NCBI RefSeq assembly: GCF_963676685.1
Contig: NC_092349.1
Location: forward strand, 39,104,293-39,168,292
Reading direction: 5' to 3'
Origin: Mytilus edulis
Lineage: Eukaryota > Mollusca > Bivalvia > Mytilida > Mytilidae
Length of the DNA stretch: 64,000 bases
The stretch's first letter is position 1, and the number at the start of each line of letters is the position of its first letter. The notes below the pieces were generated by a model. That model did not search any database, was not told where the DNA came from, and worked only from the letters and a program-made list of their open reading frames with translations. Shown here in pieces: positions 11,549 through 22,680 of this stretch. A program made the translations under genes and the position numbers.

Positions 11549-12447
11549 ATGGAACGTAAATAATGGTTATAAAAGGCACTATCAGACCTCCAAAAACCAG
11601 CTGACATGATTTCCGACATAGAGGAGAAATTCAAAATGTTCCAAGAAGAGGCTGAAGCTCTAACTTCATGTGCTTTAACTTGAGGTTTAACTAAAACTTC
11701 AGAAGAAGCAGACTTATAAGCCAAAATGACAGTATTGCAAATCCAGGTAGAAATGGTTTTAGCAGAAATGTCAGAAATTCCTTTTTTAATAGGAATGAAC
11801 AACCTAGAAGAACCAGCAGATCTTAATTTAGCTAAAGAAGCTAGGTAAACAAGCAATGCTTTCACTGGACACAAAACCTGATTATCCGCCGTGGAAGGTA
11901 ACGCAGGAATAGTAATTAAACCAGAACCTTTATCAGGTAACTTGTTCTTTGCTAAAAAAAGATGGATCAGTGAGAAGAGTAACTGAAGACTTATCAGCCG
12001 CAAAGCGCAGACAAGACTCAGAAATTGACAAGTCATGAATCTCACTCCTTCTGCGACCAGTAGCCAAAGCTATCAGAAAACAACATTTATAAGATAAAAA
12101 TTTCAAGGAGGCTGAATGTAAAGGTTCAAAAGGCGGGAACTGAAGAACCTTCAAAACTAAACCCGAGTCCCAAGAAGGAACCAAATGCATCTGACGAGGT
12201 CTATTAAGGCAAAAGTTTTTTTTATCAACAAAGACAAAAACTCATTGTCACCAAAATCAGAGCCTCCTGAAAGTGATATTGTTCTGGCTATGGCAGATCT
12301 ATATCCCTTTATAGAAGAAGGAGAATAACCATTTTCTTCAAAAAGATGAAGGAAAAAATCCGCTAACTGTTGGACAGTAACTGTGATAGGATCAATCTGT
12401 TTCAACAGACACCAAGTACAGAAAATTGACCATTTGGAGTCATACAC
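11480..12447 (-). pseudogene. DIRS tyrosine recombinase (integrase)
   Basis: Read as three overlapping frames (12447-12157, 12190-11933, 12045-11476) that join into one protein. The SAM-like core-binding part includes QQLADFFLHLFEENGYSPSS and IKGYRSAI. The catalytic part includes ATGRRRSEIHDL (first Arg), KAHEVRASASSW (the H-x-x-R box) and SDSAFYNHYLR (nucleophilic Tyr). All expected catalytic residues are visible. The enzyme would insert circular cDNA without target duplication. Two frameshifts (near 12180 and 11960) and the 58-bp duplication at the 3' end inactivate it. Confidence 0.9.
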
Positions 12448-12851
12448 TGCTCCTGTAGATTGTCTGACTCATCCTGAGATACGCTTGGTTGCTCCCTCAG
12501 AAAAGCCTCCCTTTCTGAGGGAATTCCTGACAGCAACCAAGCGTGCAGATGGAGATTCTCTAGACACTGATGAAGTTTTCTTCCTTTGAATTGAGACAGT
12601 AGATCCTCTCTTAGATGTAGACGAAGAGGCTTCGCACAACACAGAAGTAGTAGTTCTGGGAACCAAGACTGTCTTGGCCAAGCCGGAGCAATAAGAATGG
12701 TCTTGCAAAGATCCCTCTGAATCTTGTGCAAGATCTTTGGAAGAAGACGAAAAGGAGGGAACATGTAACTGAACATTCCCTTCCAAGATAGGGTCATAGC
12801 ATCTATGGCCCAGGCTTTCTCGTCTGGAATGGGAGAAACGTAAGTCTCCAA
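12402..12851 (-). pseudogene. DIRS region between RNase H and recombinase
   Basis: Encodes LETYVSPIPDEKAWAIDAM, LSWKGMFSYMFPPFRLLPKI and TILIAPAWPRQSWFPELL, a conserved stretch found after RNase H in DIRS-type polyproteins. I do not assign it a separate enzyme activity. It ends in a frame overlapping the recombinase start (SKWSIFCTWCLL). A frame break near 12890 separates it from RNase H. Confidence 0.75.
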
Positions 12852-12896
12852 CTTGTGATTCAGACTGGTGGCAAAAAGATCTATATGAAGACGATC

Positions 12897-14377
12897 TCAA
12901 CAAAGAATGATCTCCTGAAACACTGATGTATGAATTTCCCATTCTGTGTTCACTGGAACACGGAAACGGGAGAGAGCATCCGCCAGAAGATTTTGACTGC
13001 CTGGAACATGTCTTACTGACAGAATTATATCGAGACTGTGACACAGAAGAAGAATTTCCTTGCTCAGATGATACAGTGAAAAGTAATGGGTCCCTCCTTG
13101 ATTCTGAAGATAAGCCACTACTGTGGAGTTGTCCGTGGCAACCAGTAGTGACTGATCCTGAATCACAGCCTGAAACTGACGGAGAGAAAGGAACACAGCT
13201 CTCATTTTCTAGCAGATTGATGTGTTTCTCCAACTGAGCACATGACCAAAGTCCTGATGCTGTCCTGCTCTCCAGATAAGCTCCCCAACCCATCAGACTT
13301 GCATCTGTGAACAGAGTTAGGCTGGGGTATGGAGGATCCAACAAAACTCCCTTCCGAAGATGTTTTTCCTGAAGCCACCATTGAAGATGAGGTAAGAACA
13401 GAGGAAGAATTGGAGCAGGTGCCTCCCATAACTGAGAAATTGGGTGCCAAAACTCCGACAGATACCACTGGATTGGACGAATGTGTAGATGTCCTAATGG
13501 AATGACGTCCATGATCGAAATCAAGAAACCCACCAGCTGAAGCAATTGACGAGCTGGGACAGATAAAAACTGAGTCAGAGCATTGACTAACTGACGTACC
13601 TTGACTACCTTCTCTTCTGGAGGAAGCACTATACCCAAATCTGTCCGAAAATGTTCTCCCAGGAAATTGAAACTCTGACTGGGAATTATCTCTGATTTTT
13701 CCCATGAAATCAAAAAAGCAAGTCTCAGGAGTAAAAGGATAGACAAATTGGTGTGTTCCTCCAAAAGAGATCGGCAATGATTCTTGATCAGAGAATCGTC
13801 TAGGTAGGAATGAATGAGTACTGCCTGAGTATGAAGATAAGACACCACCGTCTGAAAAATCCTGGTAAAAACTAGGGGTGCAATAGCCAGGCCAAAAGGC
13901 ATAGCCTTGAAACTGTAAACCTTGTCTGCCCAAACCAGTCTCAGGAAATGACGAAACTTGTGAGAAATTGGGATGTGAAAATAGGCATCTATCAAATGTA
14001 GAGAGGTTGTCCCAGTTCCTAGATGAATAGTCGACCTGATATACCTGTTGGTCTCCATTTTGAAATATGGGACCACAAGATACTGATTGAGAACAGAAAG
14101 ATCTAGAACTGGTCTCATTTTCCCGTTCTTCTTTGGAACCAAGAACAGCCGGGAATAAAACCCTAGATGAAAAGGAGGATTGACCTCCTCCAACACACCC
14201 TTCTGAATAAGAATGTTCACTTCGTCTTGTAACAACTGATTCTTTTGAGAATCCTTTGTCACTGACAGATTGATTGGAACATGAGAAAGAGGAGGCTGTT
14301 CCAGAAACTGAAGTTCCAATCACCTCCGTAAAATCGAAAGTACCCACTTGTCTGAAGTTATCAGAGCCCATTGATCT
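12897..14377 (-). pseudogene. DIRS reverse transcriptase and RNase H
   Basis: The frame is recognisable from ITSDKWVLSILRR, then an in-frame TGA just upstream of 14319, then LELQFLEQPPLSHVPI. RT motifs follow: GVLEEVNPPFHLGFYSRLFL, KMRPVLDLSVLNQYL, SLHLIDAYFHIPI (first catalytic Asp), FKAMPFGLAIAPLVFTRIFQ, and HSYLDDSLI (YLDD in place of YADD). RNase H begins LTLFTDASLMGWGAYL. After a one-base shift near 13205 it continues as LLVATDNSTVVAYLQNQGGT and HVPGSQNLLADALSR. A second long open frame at 14629-13202 is the overlapping wrong frame and was not called. Confidence 0.9.
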
Positions 14378-14573
14378 AGAAAGTGGAAGATGAGGAAGAG
14401 GAGAAGTATAGTTTTCCTCTTCCAGTGGGGAACGATTCAACGGAGGGAACAAAACATCACTTACCCTGCTTCTTTCCCTTAGCAACTTTAGCTTTCTTCC
14501 CACTAGAATAGTTGGGACGAGAAAAAGCTGGTCTATTCGTGGGCTGTGAAGAAGAAGAGGTAGAAGCCTTGGG

Positions 14574-16203
14574 TTAATGAGAAGAAGAAGGATTGTTAAC
14601 CTGAGTAGTCTTGACAAATCTTTTCCCATCAGTGACCTTCACATCCACCTTGACCACAGGAGGGGCCTTATTCAACTCCTCCTGTACCTGCTCTAAGGAA
14701 ACAGAGAACAACTTGTCATTAGACAAAGGAGAACTTACAAGTCTCTGCTGAAGCGTTTCAGAGACAGTCGATTTATCAAGAATCTCCTGTCTCTTAGCAA
14801 GAGTAAAGTTGGCCACAGTACCAAGAAGAAGGAATTGAGACATTCCAAGACTCTTGTCTACCTGAAGCAGCATAGACCTCAAGTCTGAAAATTCCTCCCC
14901 TTTGTCCTTCAAAAGAGACCCAGCTGCTGACAAAAAGTGCTCAGCTGTCTCAAGAACAAAAGTCAAACACCTTAGATTATTCTCTGACTTGACATAACGA
15001 GCTTGAGAAAGTCTGAGGCCATCCAAAGGTTTCGAACCAAGTAAACTAGAAAAAGCCCTGTCACAATTAGGAGCCGACATACCCAAAGGAAGATCCATAG
15101 ATCTCAAAGTCCTTAGATCTACATCTCCCTGGGTAATAGGCAGGTCCGAAACTTGAGAACTTACTACCACCAGTTTTGCTAGTGTTAGCAAGATTCTCAG
15201 CCAGAGAAGAGTTTACAAAAGACAAAGCAGTTGTAAAGTGCCCCGACTCTGGAAAAGAATAATACCCCTTAGACTCTGGCTTGACTATACCTGAGCAAGC
15301 CATGAAATCCGAAGGAGTAGAAGACACCCTAGGTGGAGACGACATGGGCATATCTGACATATCCCTGCGAATCGAGTAGACCAGACTCCTAAGGCAATCC
15401 GAGTTGCCTGAAGAAGGCTCCTTAGGAATGAAAGCATCTCCCTCTGTGCTTACTACACTGTCAACATCTGAAATACCATCTTGGTCATCCAAAAAGTTAC
15501 CTTCCTGACTTCTAGGAGCCAAAGACAGCGAGTCGTCTTCCAACAACTGTCTAGGAGGTCTGGGAGGGTTATGTGCAGGATCCTGAGACAGACCCCTAGA
15601 CTCCATCAGATCAAGCCTGTTACCAAACTCCAAGAACTTAGCATTAACAGTAGCTTGAATCTTGTGTATGGACGTGGTAAGACTCCTCATCTCATCCTTA
15701 AAAGAGGATGACTCTGAAGAGGGTCTACCACCAAACCCCTGACCAGAACAAACTGATTGAGCCGAATACGGGTCAACGGGCTGGGGATAAGGCGGCAAGT
15801 TGGGCATACCCATAGGCATGGGAGGGTAGGCATAATTCATGGGCCACCTAGTCCTGGAAAAGGGGTCACTCCTGATACCAGCTGGTAGAGTCTCCTGCCT
15901 GCTTGTCGTGCAAGACACAGGAGACGTTGGTATCTCTGCAGGCCTAGTAACGGTATGTGATACCCTGCTAGGCCTAGATATCTTCAACTGACTGGCACCA
16001 GGAGTGAACGGCAAAGTCCTGACAGGAACAGGTTCTGAGTCCTGTTCCATACCAACACCTGAAACACCTGGAAATTCCAAACTTCTATCCCAAAAGTCAT
16101 CAGAATGGGTGGCCGAACGCCAAGGGGACAACAAATTACTGTTGGAAGTGTGTATTTGACTGTCACTTACCTCTTGGGTAGCCGAAGCTGGAATTGTATC
16201 CAT
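14574..16203 (-). pseudogene. DIRS Gag-like protein
   Basis: Starts with the ATG at 16203 (MDTIPASATQEVSDSQI). The first ~340 residues are Pro/Ser-rich with a short coiled segment (SFKDEMRSLTTSIHKIQATV). A frameshift near 15150-15170 moves to the frame open down to 14574. That part holds an alpha-helical, well-ordered region (NCDRAFSSLLGSKPLDGLR, LTFVLETAEHFLSAAGSLL) typical of the first ORF of DIRS elements. It would form the nucleoprotein particle; this is by position and family, not by a catalytic motif. Confidence 0.78.
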
Positions 16204-16433
16204 AATATTCAGATAAAATGATGATAAATTTATCTAAATATACTTATAATAAACAAAAAATATCAATTTAAATTTCTATATAAATAAATAAACAACTTGT
16301 TGGCAAAAAATAAACTTTTTCCTCCTCCACAAAAGCGTGCAGCATGCGTTGATGAACCGGAAAAATGATGAAGGTTTAGGACGCACAGATGTCAGGTGGG
16401 AGAGGTTGTCACGGGGTCATGGTTCTTTTTCTG

Positions 16434-16504
16434 GCTGGTTTCCGGTTGAATAATGCAGCGAGTGGACTGATATCGAAATTTATGAAGGTGAGGTATTTAA
16501 TGTA
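16434..16504. repeat. DIRS inverted terminal repeat, 5' end of element
   Basis: GCTGGTTTCCGGTTGAATAA, TGCAGCGAGTGGACTGATAT and TTTATGAAGGTGAGGTATTT here are the reverse complement of 11137-11198. The outer limit is set at about 16504, where similarity with the internal complementary region ends. Confidence 0.88.
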
Positions 16505-18183
16505 ATAATATATTTTGGTAACGATCTTTTTTATGGCTTGATTCAAAGTCGCCACAGAAGAGCTACTCGCCACTAGGGCTAGTTCTATTGTTCTATTCTT
16601 ACTCGCATTTGGGGATTTGGCGAGCGGAGGTTTCACACAATGTGATGAGGGTTGTTGTTACCTGCAAATCACAGACCATGTGAAATAAAATGGCTTTACT
16701 TGACAGCTTGGGTGTCAAACAGTACCAATTAACGATCATTAACAACTTTTGCTTCAGAACACTTCAAAGAAATTCCGAGTTACTTCCCCTTTTTAATCCT
16801 GTTTTAAGGAACCCTTCTTAAAATAATGTGAATTGATAAAACAATATAAATTAAATACAAATTAAATAAAGAATAAAAAAAGGATGGCAATTATATGATT
16901 TTGTGTGTCTTAGGACAAAAAAAATATTTATAATTCTAAAAATCACTTAAAAGAATTATACTTCTATTCAATGTTTGAATTAAAATTCATAAGAAAGGTA
17001 TTGCACATTTAATTTTGAGTTGCATACTTCAAACGCGCCACATTTTGTTTATATGGTTAAATACTTGAAACAGAAATAATACTTCAAATCTGTATATATG
17101 TAATACAAATGGGAAAGAAGATTTTAGAGAAAGGAACCAACATCACCATATTTAAGGAAATTAAGTATGTTTAGTAACACATATATGTGTTTTGTAGATA
17201 GATAAAAAAAAAAGGTCATACATTTCACTTGAAAATGTCGTTCGCGCAAAATCTCTTCCTCAGCTGTCATGGCTGTCATAGCTGAGTGGGAGATCTCCCT
17301 CTTTGAAGGTTTCAGAGGTTGGTAGGTATGCATGTAGGGGGCATTCAGGTTTATCATTGGACTTCTATTTATTTCCAATCTCTAAATTTAATTACTTCCA
17401 CTGAAAAGGACACACCTTTCATACTACACCAAAACACACATCAAGTTCAAATTTCTGAGGCGTTAAGGTTACTTTTACTGTTCTTGAGTTGTGTTCATAT
17501 TTAAATAGAAAAATTGTCATTTCCACACTGTATCTTTACCCATGAATGCCTCAACTAAATGTTATCTATGATGAGTTTATTATTAAACTTATACACAATG
17601 CTTAATACACATGTTAATAAATGTATACTTGTATAGATAAAATATTGTTTTATATTTGTAGATAAAAAAGGATACATGGCAGCATTAACAAAATAAAAAC
17701 CTAGAAAGGAGAGAACAAGTTTTTGGAAAATACCTTTACAAGAGGCAGTCATACTTCTAGTTCTATCTATTAGAAACATAAGATGATTTACGGTAACATT
17801 GAGATTAGGAAGCTGGGACATAATGAAAATTGAAAAATATGACTGTAGAGTCAGAAGTAAAATAAAATATTGAAATTATCTTATCAGAAAAGATGATATT
17901 GACATTGACTGCACTCACAACAAATAGACAATCAGCATTTTTAGAACCATTATAAAAATTCTTCTAAAGAATTGAAAACAGATTTTGTAAGTTGTAAGCT
18001 AACAAATTAGAGATGTTACCGCATAGTTGGCATTATTTAAAATATTCTAAATCCAAATCTTTACAATCAATGTGGATTTATAAATTGCATTAAAAAATCA
18101 GTAATGTTATCTTTAAGATCTATAGTTAGATATTTGAACTAGATGTTAAGGATAATCAAGAAAAAAAGTGGAATATGTGTATT
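16505..18183. other. Spacer, no gene seen
   Basis: AT-rich with no supportable coding region. A short minus-strand frame at 16510-16640 (KPPLAKSPNASKNRTIEL) is flanked by possible splice sites but has no recognised relative. The reverse complement of about 17238-17330 resembles 126-200, suggesting both are pieces of one small dispersed element. Confidence 0.45.
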
Positions 18184-18189
18184 ATCAGT

Positions 18190-18500
18190 CACCGGTGTCA
18201 ACGTGATGATCGTAACTGCAATTAGATCATCCCAATATGGCGGACACAAATTCAGGTAAATTTTATATTGACAATTTCTCCCCTTTAACAACTTACTTTC
18301 AGATTTTTATCATGTCAAGAAACATCTATATAAGCATGGTCATTGAATATTCTTCTGTGAAATGATGGAAAATCAACTAGAGGAACGAAAATCGTGATAC
18401 AAAAAAAACCGATGATGATCGTAACTTCTTTTTATTTTTATCAACGATGATCGTAACTGTTACTTAAGATGATCGTAACTGTCTGTTCCAGCGAGGCATT
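18190..18500 (+). repeat. Left terminal inverted repeat of the 4.5-kb element
   Basis: Pairs with about 22415-22728 in reverse. GATGATCGTAACT is exact at 18205-18217, 18414-18426, 18446-18458 and 18468-18480. A conserved block ACGAAAATCGTGATACAAAA lies at about 18384-18405 and again in the other arm. Confidence 0.82.
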
Positions 18501-19399
18501 TTTTTGATAAAAACAGTTGTCTGGTATACGAAAATGGTACCTAATCAGCTATAATCAGCTGGAAAACTGTGCAAATAATAAGGGACGATCACTGCAGGGG
18601 AAGGTAACATCTATTGCTTGTTATACGGGTAAGTGTACAGATAATGATTCAAATTTTGTGAGATTCAGTAATTTTAAAATCTAATTCTATATTGAAAGGC
18701 CTGGTAATTAACAACTTTGTATTGTTATCATGTATCTTACATATAATATATGGTTTGGTAAAATTTGAGATGTTTGTCTGTTGAACAAAGTTATAAATGT
18801 CATTTTTATTGTGGTAGTGTTTAAACACAATATTATATAAATGTGATTCTGTTTTATTACATTATTTTTTTAAAGTATTGATACCTAATTGCAGTGAATG
18901 CTATAAAACAAATTGGTGCATCCCAACACAAAAAAAAGCCAACTGTCTCCTTTTTTTCTGCAACACACACATACCCTTTGTCGGGTCAGTAGAACCGTAA
19001 AGCTTCAAGTTCCTGCTAAATTGGGGGAATTCGGAATTTATAGTTTTCATTAACAGGTACAGAAGTTTTCAAGGGAAAATATAGCATTAAGAAGCGTAAT
19101 AATATGTGTTGAATAGAAATATAAATAATTTTAAATTAAAAATGTGGCCAAAAAAAACTTCTTCGACTTACTTTAATAAAAGGTGTCAGATATTCATAAA
19201 TGATAAGATTTGTCTTGTGTGTACTCTGTGAACCTGAAACTTTTATTGGATCATCCTTGTTTTTCTTTCTTGTTTTTGTCTTTATTACGTAGTAAGAGTA
19301 GAAAAATAAAGAATTATCACCGTGAAATTATTTCTTTTAGATACTGTTAATAAAGATATGGAACAGGAGCAGGAGCATAAGTCAATGGATGATGTATTG
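18237..19399 (+). CDS. Two predicted 5' exons starting inside the left terminal repeat
   Basis: Exon 1 at 18237-18255 (ATGGCGGACACAAATTCAG followed by GTAAAT) would give MADTNS plus one base. Exon 2 at 19341-19399 is bounded by TTTCTTTTAG and GTAAGT and joins in phase to encode DTVNKDMEQEQEHKSMDDVL, ending in phase 0. The downstream exons were not found. They may lie inside the element, or the exon may feed a host transcript. The AATATGGCGGAC context resembles a YY1-type initiator overlapping the start codon, seen in many animal housekeeping genes. No function can be given. The next clear plus-strand exon (53890) needs a phase-2 donor, so a direct join is excluded. Confidence 0.45.
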
Positions 19400-19816
19400 G
19401 TAAGTTTCCTTGGTTTCTAGAAATATTTGCCACTGACGTGAAGTACCTGCAATCATTCAATCAGTTAATGTTTCTCATCATTGATAACTTTAAATATACT
19501 CTGATTTGGATGGAAAGTTGTCTCATTAACACTCATACCACAATTTCTGGTTCATATTAAGCAGCTATGAGTGAATTACGCATAACTTGACGAGATTAAA
19601 ATGTCATTTTGAATTGATTTGTTTCACACAAGTTTTCAAACCCAAAATTATTAGCTTCATGATTGTTGTAAGCTCTTCTTGTTTCTTTAAAATATTTTTG
19701 TTTCATATGTTTTATTTTAGGATTAATTTCACCTTATGTAATAATGCTGTATTTTGATTGGAAGAGAACCATGGTATTTTTCACCAATTTCTATATATTG
19801 AGATTTTCTTTTCTCT

Positions 19817-19926
19817 GCCGGGGTATTTGCCATTAGGGAATTCCATATGCCGGGGTATTTGCTAGCAAATACCATGGCAGATGGGAAATACCCTAGCAAA
19901 TACCATGGCAGATGGGGAATACCATG
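19817..19926. repeat. Short direct and inverted repeats (GGGGTATTTGC family)
   Basis: GCCGGGGTATTTGC occurs at 19817-19830 and 19849-19862. Its near-inverse, in units beginning TAGCAAATACCATGGCAGAT, is repeated at 19863 and 19894 (31-bp period). The same GGGGTATTTG core reappears in the hairpin at 20382-20526, so both may derive from one foldback element. Confidence 0.7.
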
Positions 19927-20224
19927 TCTAAAAATAACTCAATGAATTATTTCTATTCCAATATGACAAATTCATGGTCATTCTAAATATATGGTTCCAG
20001 ATGAAATATTTAGGATAAAAAGCATCATTATTAAATTTGGACCGAATGACGTAAAAATTCCGGGAATGACGTCATAAATAAAAATCAACGGAAACGAATT
20101 GTCAACCGGTCACATAAAACTGGAATCCACTTGTATTACGCTTCACTGAAACTGATGAACAAAGTGTAATAGTCAGCCGAGAACCAGCTTATTATAAAAA
20201 GGGAGATATATATATACAGTCAGT

Positions 20225-20310
20225 GACTGTACATAAAAAAAAATTAATTATACGGTCAATGCAATTTGACTGCGCGAATAGCACAGCTGCAGTGTATACA
20301 AAAATTTTAC
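20225..20310. repeat. Dispersed repeat shared with 60880-60975
   Basis: The text around CAATTTGACTGCGCGAATAGCAC aligns with AAGATTTGACTGCAAATAGCAC at about 60925, preceded in both by CAGTGACTGT. This is a degraded dispersed repeat of unknown family. Confidence 0.5.
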
Positions 20311-20381
20311 ATTCAAGTCAAAATTTCATATGATACCTGATTATAATAAACTTTTTGAGATTGAACATTCGGTGGAATTAA

Positions 20382-20526
20382 ACAAATATATCATGCTTAC
20401 AAGGGGTATTTGCCAAAAATACCGGTTTCGAGGTAATCAAATTTCCCTCGCCTAACGGCTCTGGAAATTTGTACCTCTCAACCGGTATTTTTGACAAATA
20501 CCCCTTGTAAGCATGATATATTTGTA
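20382..20526. repeat. Near-perfect ~60-bp stem hairpin (foldback element)
   Basis: The left arm (ACAAATATATCATGCTTACA, AGGGGTATTTGCCAAAAATA, CCGGTT...) pairs with the right arm ending GCATGATATATTTGT. The outer ~50 bp have only one or two mismatches, and complementarity extends in patches to a ~20-nt loop around CTCGCCTAACGGCT. No coding content. Confidence 0.85.
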
Positions 20527-20881
20527 TAGAATCTTTGATCAGTCTGAATGGTAAACCTGAATCATTGTGATTTTTTTTTCATTCATTTTCATTTGTTTTG
20601 TTGTTGTAAAGTTCATGCCACTTGTATGAATGTGTTAATTTGTTGTTTAAAGTTATGTTTGATTACGAATTTAATTGATTCATAAGGAAATTTTATTTGA
20701 TTTGAATATCATTGAAAAAATATATATATATACAATACTTTATACATTACAAATATATTTTAAAATTGCGAGATTACATCATAGATCTAGGGAGACAGTT
20801 ATTGTTAACTTGAAATTGGTTATTGATTTTCAGATTTTATGTTTTATTTTCTTATATGAATCGGTTACTGTTAATTATGCT

Positions 20882-22680
20882 TCATTCATCAGATGTAAGT
20901 CCTTGTGCTTTATATCCCCTAAATTTTTTTAAACCCTTTGCTTTGAAAAGCTTATTAACTGTCATCCAAAAATCGATTGAAACATCATTGTACCAAATAG
21001 CACTTACGCTATCTTTCGAATAGAAAGGAGTAGGTCCGGTAAGGACCGATTTTGGCCTCAAATTTCAGGTTCATCTGACGAAAGATTTTGACCACTTTTT
21101 AAACACTTAAGTGTCTATTTTATTTGAATTAATTAGTTTATGTGAAAGATTTTAACAGATTTAGTCATTAAAAACGATCGGATTCAAGCTCAAATATGAA
21201 AAATCTACCTAATATGCCGAAAAATGTCACTTTTCAGATGGTTTTTGGTAAACATGAAAGTGGTCGCATCCGTGTTCATCCTCAACCTTTATATATGTTA
21301 TGTATTATCGTAAAATACAAATTACATTTCAATATTAAGGATGAACACGAATGCGGCCACTTTCGTTTTACACGAAAACCGTCTAAAATTTAACTAAAAT
21401 GCTAGAATTATGAGGATTTCAGTAATTTAGCATGACTTAATGGTGCTAGTACCGGATATATGTGCATTGTATTGTCAAAAACAGCCCATATTTATGTAGC
21501 AGAAGCATTCTACTGTCCAATAAATAACTAAAGGTTTACATTTTAACAATTTTGTAAAACTGCTATATTTTAGGGCCAAAAAGGGGTCTTACTGAACCTA
21601 CTCCTTTCCTACATCTAAAAGTAAATGCAATGCAATGTTGTCAGTTATTATCCCGTCACTAATACATTGAAGTAAGGATAGGAAATCATCAAAACGTCCC
21701 ATATCTTTTAGTATGTTAACAACTCCAGGCAGTAATTTGTAAATTTCAGAATCACCCGTTTGTTCAGTGGCATCAACTGTTGAATTTTCAATTTTGTTTG
21801 TTTCCGGTTTGTCAGATTGGGCTCTCCTTTTGTATGATATCTTTCTTGTTTGGCAGTTAATGTGGATTAAATATCCATCATCTAGGTGTAATTTCAGTTG
21901 ACTAAGTATAATTGAAAAGTGTATAGATTTGTAAGCAAACTTGCCAATATTTTCGTCAAACACACGCTGTCTGATGGTGAATGTTCCAGATTGTGGACGT
22001 GTATTTATGGTGTGGACAAGAATTTTATCAGGACAAGTTGAAATGAAGGAACAGTGATAGCACGTTAAGTTTTCATCTGAAAATTAATAATGTAAAGTAT
22101 AATAAATCGTAAATTATTTTAGATTTGGATAAGTAAGCAATTATAGTTAAAAACACAAAACAAAGTGGAATTTATTCAAACTATTATGAACGCGTTTACC
22201 ATTAATTTAAGCGTTTCCTTCATTACTACTAAATTCCAGAAAAGAAAAAAAATTGTGATAATATTTGCAAATTAACCGGCATATTCCCCCTTATGTCATT
22301 TTTCTTTGACAACTTACGGTGGCCAATAACGCTAATTTTTTTCAGTTTGAAAATCTTACTATTTTCAGTAATACCAACATATCGTGACCGCTAAATATAA
22401 TGATTTATTTACGAAGAAACGGATTGTGAATTTTGAGTTACGATCATCTTTATATTACAACAAGTCCAAGTTACGATCATTACTAGACGCAGTTACGATC
22501 ATCATCGTGTTTTTTTGTATCACGATTTTCGTTCTACTCTTTGCTTTTCCGTCATTTAGGAAAAACACATCCAATTGTAATGCTTATAAAGAATTTGATT
22601 GACACAATAAGCATCCGAAAGTAAGTTGTTAAAGTGGAGAAATTGGCAATATAAAATTTTCCTGAATTTTCGTCCGCCAT
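20882..22680 (-). pseudogene. Unrecognised gene inside the 4.5-kb element, split by a nested insertion
   Basis: Exon 1 (22680-22662, ATGGCGGACGAAAATTCAG) lies in the right terminal repeat. Its donor now reads GGAAAA, so GT is lost. The main exon starts after TTAATTTTCAG at 22076, in the phase exon 1 requires, and encodes DENLTCYHCSFISTCPDKIL with a CxxC and nearby Cys/His that could bind zinc. It runs on through KISYKRRAQSDKPE and LLPGVVNILKDMGRFDDFLS to NIALHLLLDV. A 587-bp element at 21023-21609 then interrupts it. Coding resumes at 21022, one base out of frame, as SKDSVSAIWYNDVSIDFWMT to GLTSDE and a TGA at 20882-20884. I recall similar NIA-x-LLLD...FW proteins of unknown function in invertebrates, but cannot confirm it. 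Confidence 0.6.
21023..21609. mobile_element. 587-bp MITE, TA target duplication, interrupts the minus-strand gene
   Basis: Ends GAAAGGAGTAGGTCCGGTAA and, from the right, GGAAAGGAGTAGGTTCAGTA are inverted. TA flanks both sides (21021-21022 and 21610-21611). Inside, a second inverted repeat (about 21236-21283 with 21342-21390, core GTGTTCATCCT) makes the whole unit strongly palindromic. TA duplication suggests the Tc1/mariner group (inference). No transposase is present. Confidence 0.82.

Larger units (their letters stand above)
11098..16504 (-). mobile_element. DIRS-type tyrosine-recombinase retrotransposon
   Basis: A ~5.4-kb element read on the minus strand. It has a Gag-like ORF (16203-14574), RT/RNase H (about 14380-12897), a post-RH domain (12851-12402) and a tyrosine recombinase (12447-11480). 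Inverted terminal repeats lie at 16434-16504 and 11098-11198. Just inside the 3' end, 11276-11366 joins the complements of both outer ends, the internal complementary region that defines the DIRS group. The 3' ITR is about 30 bp longer than the 5' one, as in classic DIRS-1. No target duplication is seen, as expected. Five or so frame breaks and a 58-bp duplication inactivate it, but the protein text is well preserved, suggesting recent origin. Confidence 0.92.

Noticed and set aside
12469..13200. Extension of the RT frame past RNase H (Ser-rich text to 12469)
   Set aside because: RNase H continues in the other frame after about 13205, so this part is out-of-frame translation.
13202..14629. 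475-codon open frame on the minus strand overlapping the DIRS RT
   Set aside because: The RT motifs lie in the neighbouring frame. This frame is Ser-rich and shows no domain; it is a shadow of RT/RNase H codons.
16409..16636. Minus-strand frame KPPLAKSPNASKNRTIEL as a host exon
   Set aside because: Spans the DIRS end and has only a possible acceptor and donor; no homologue recognised.
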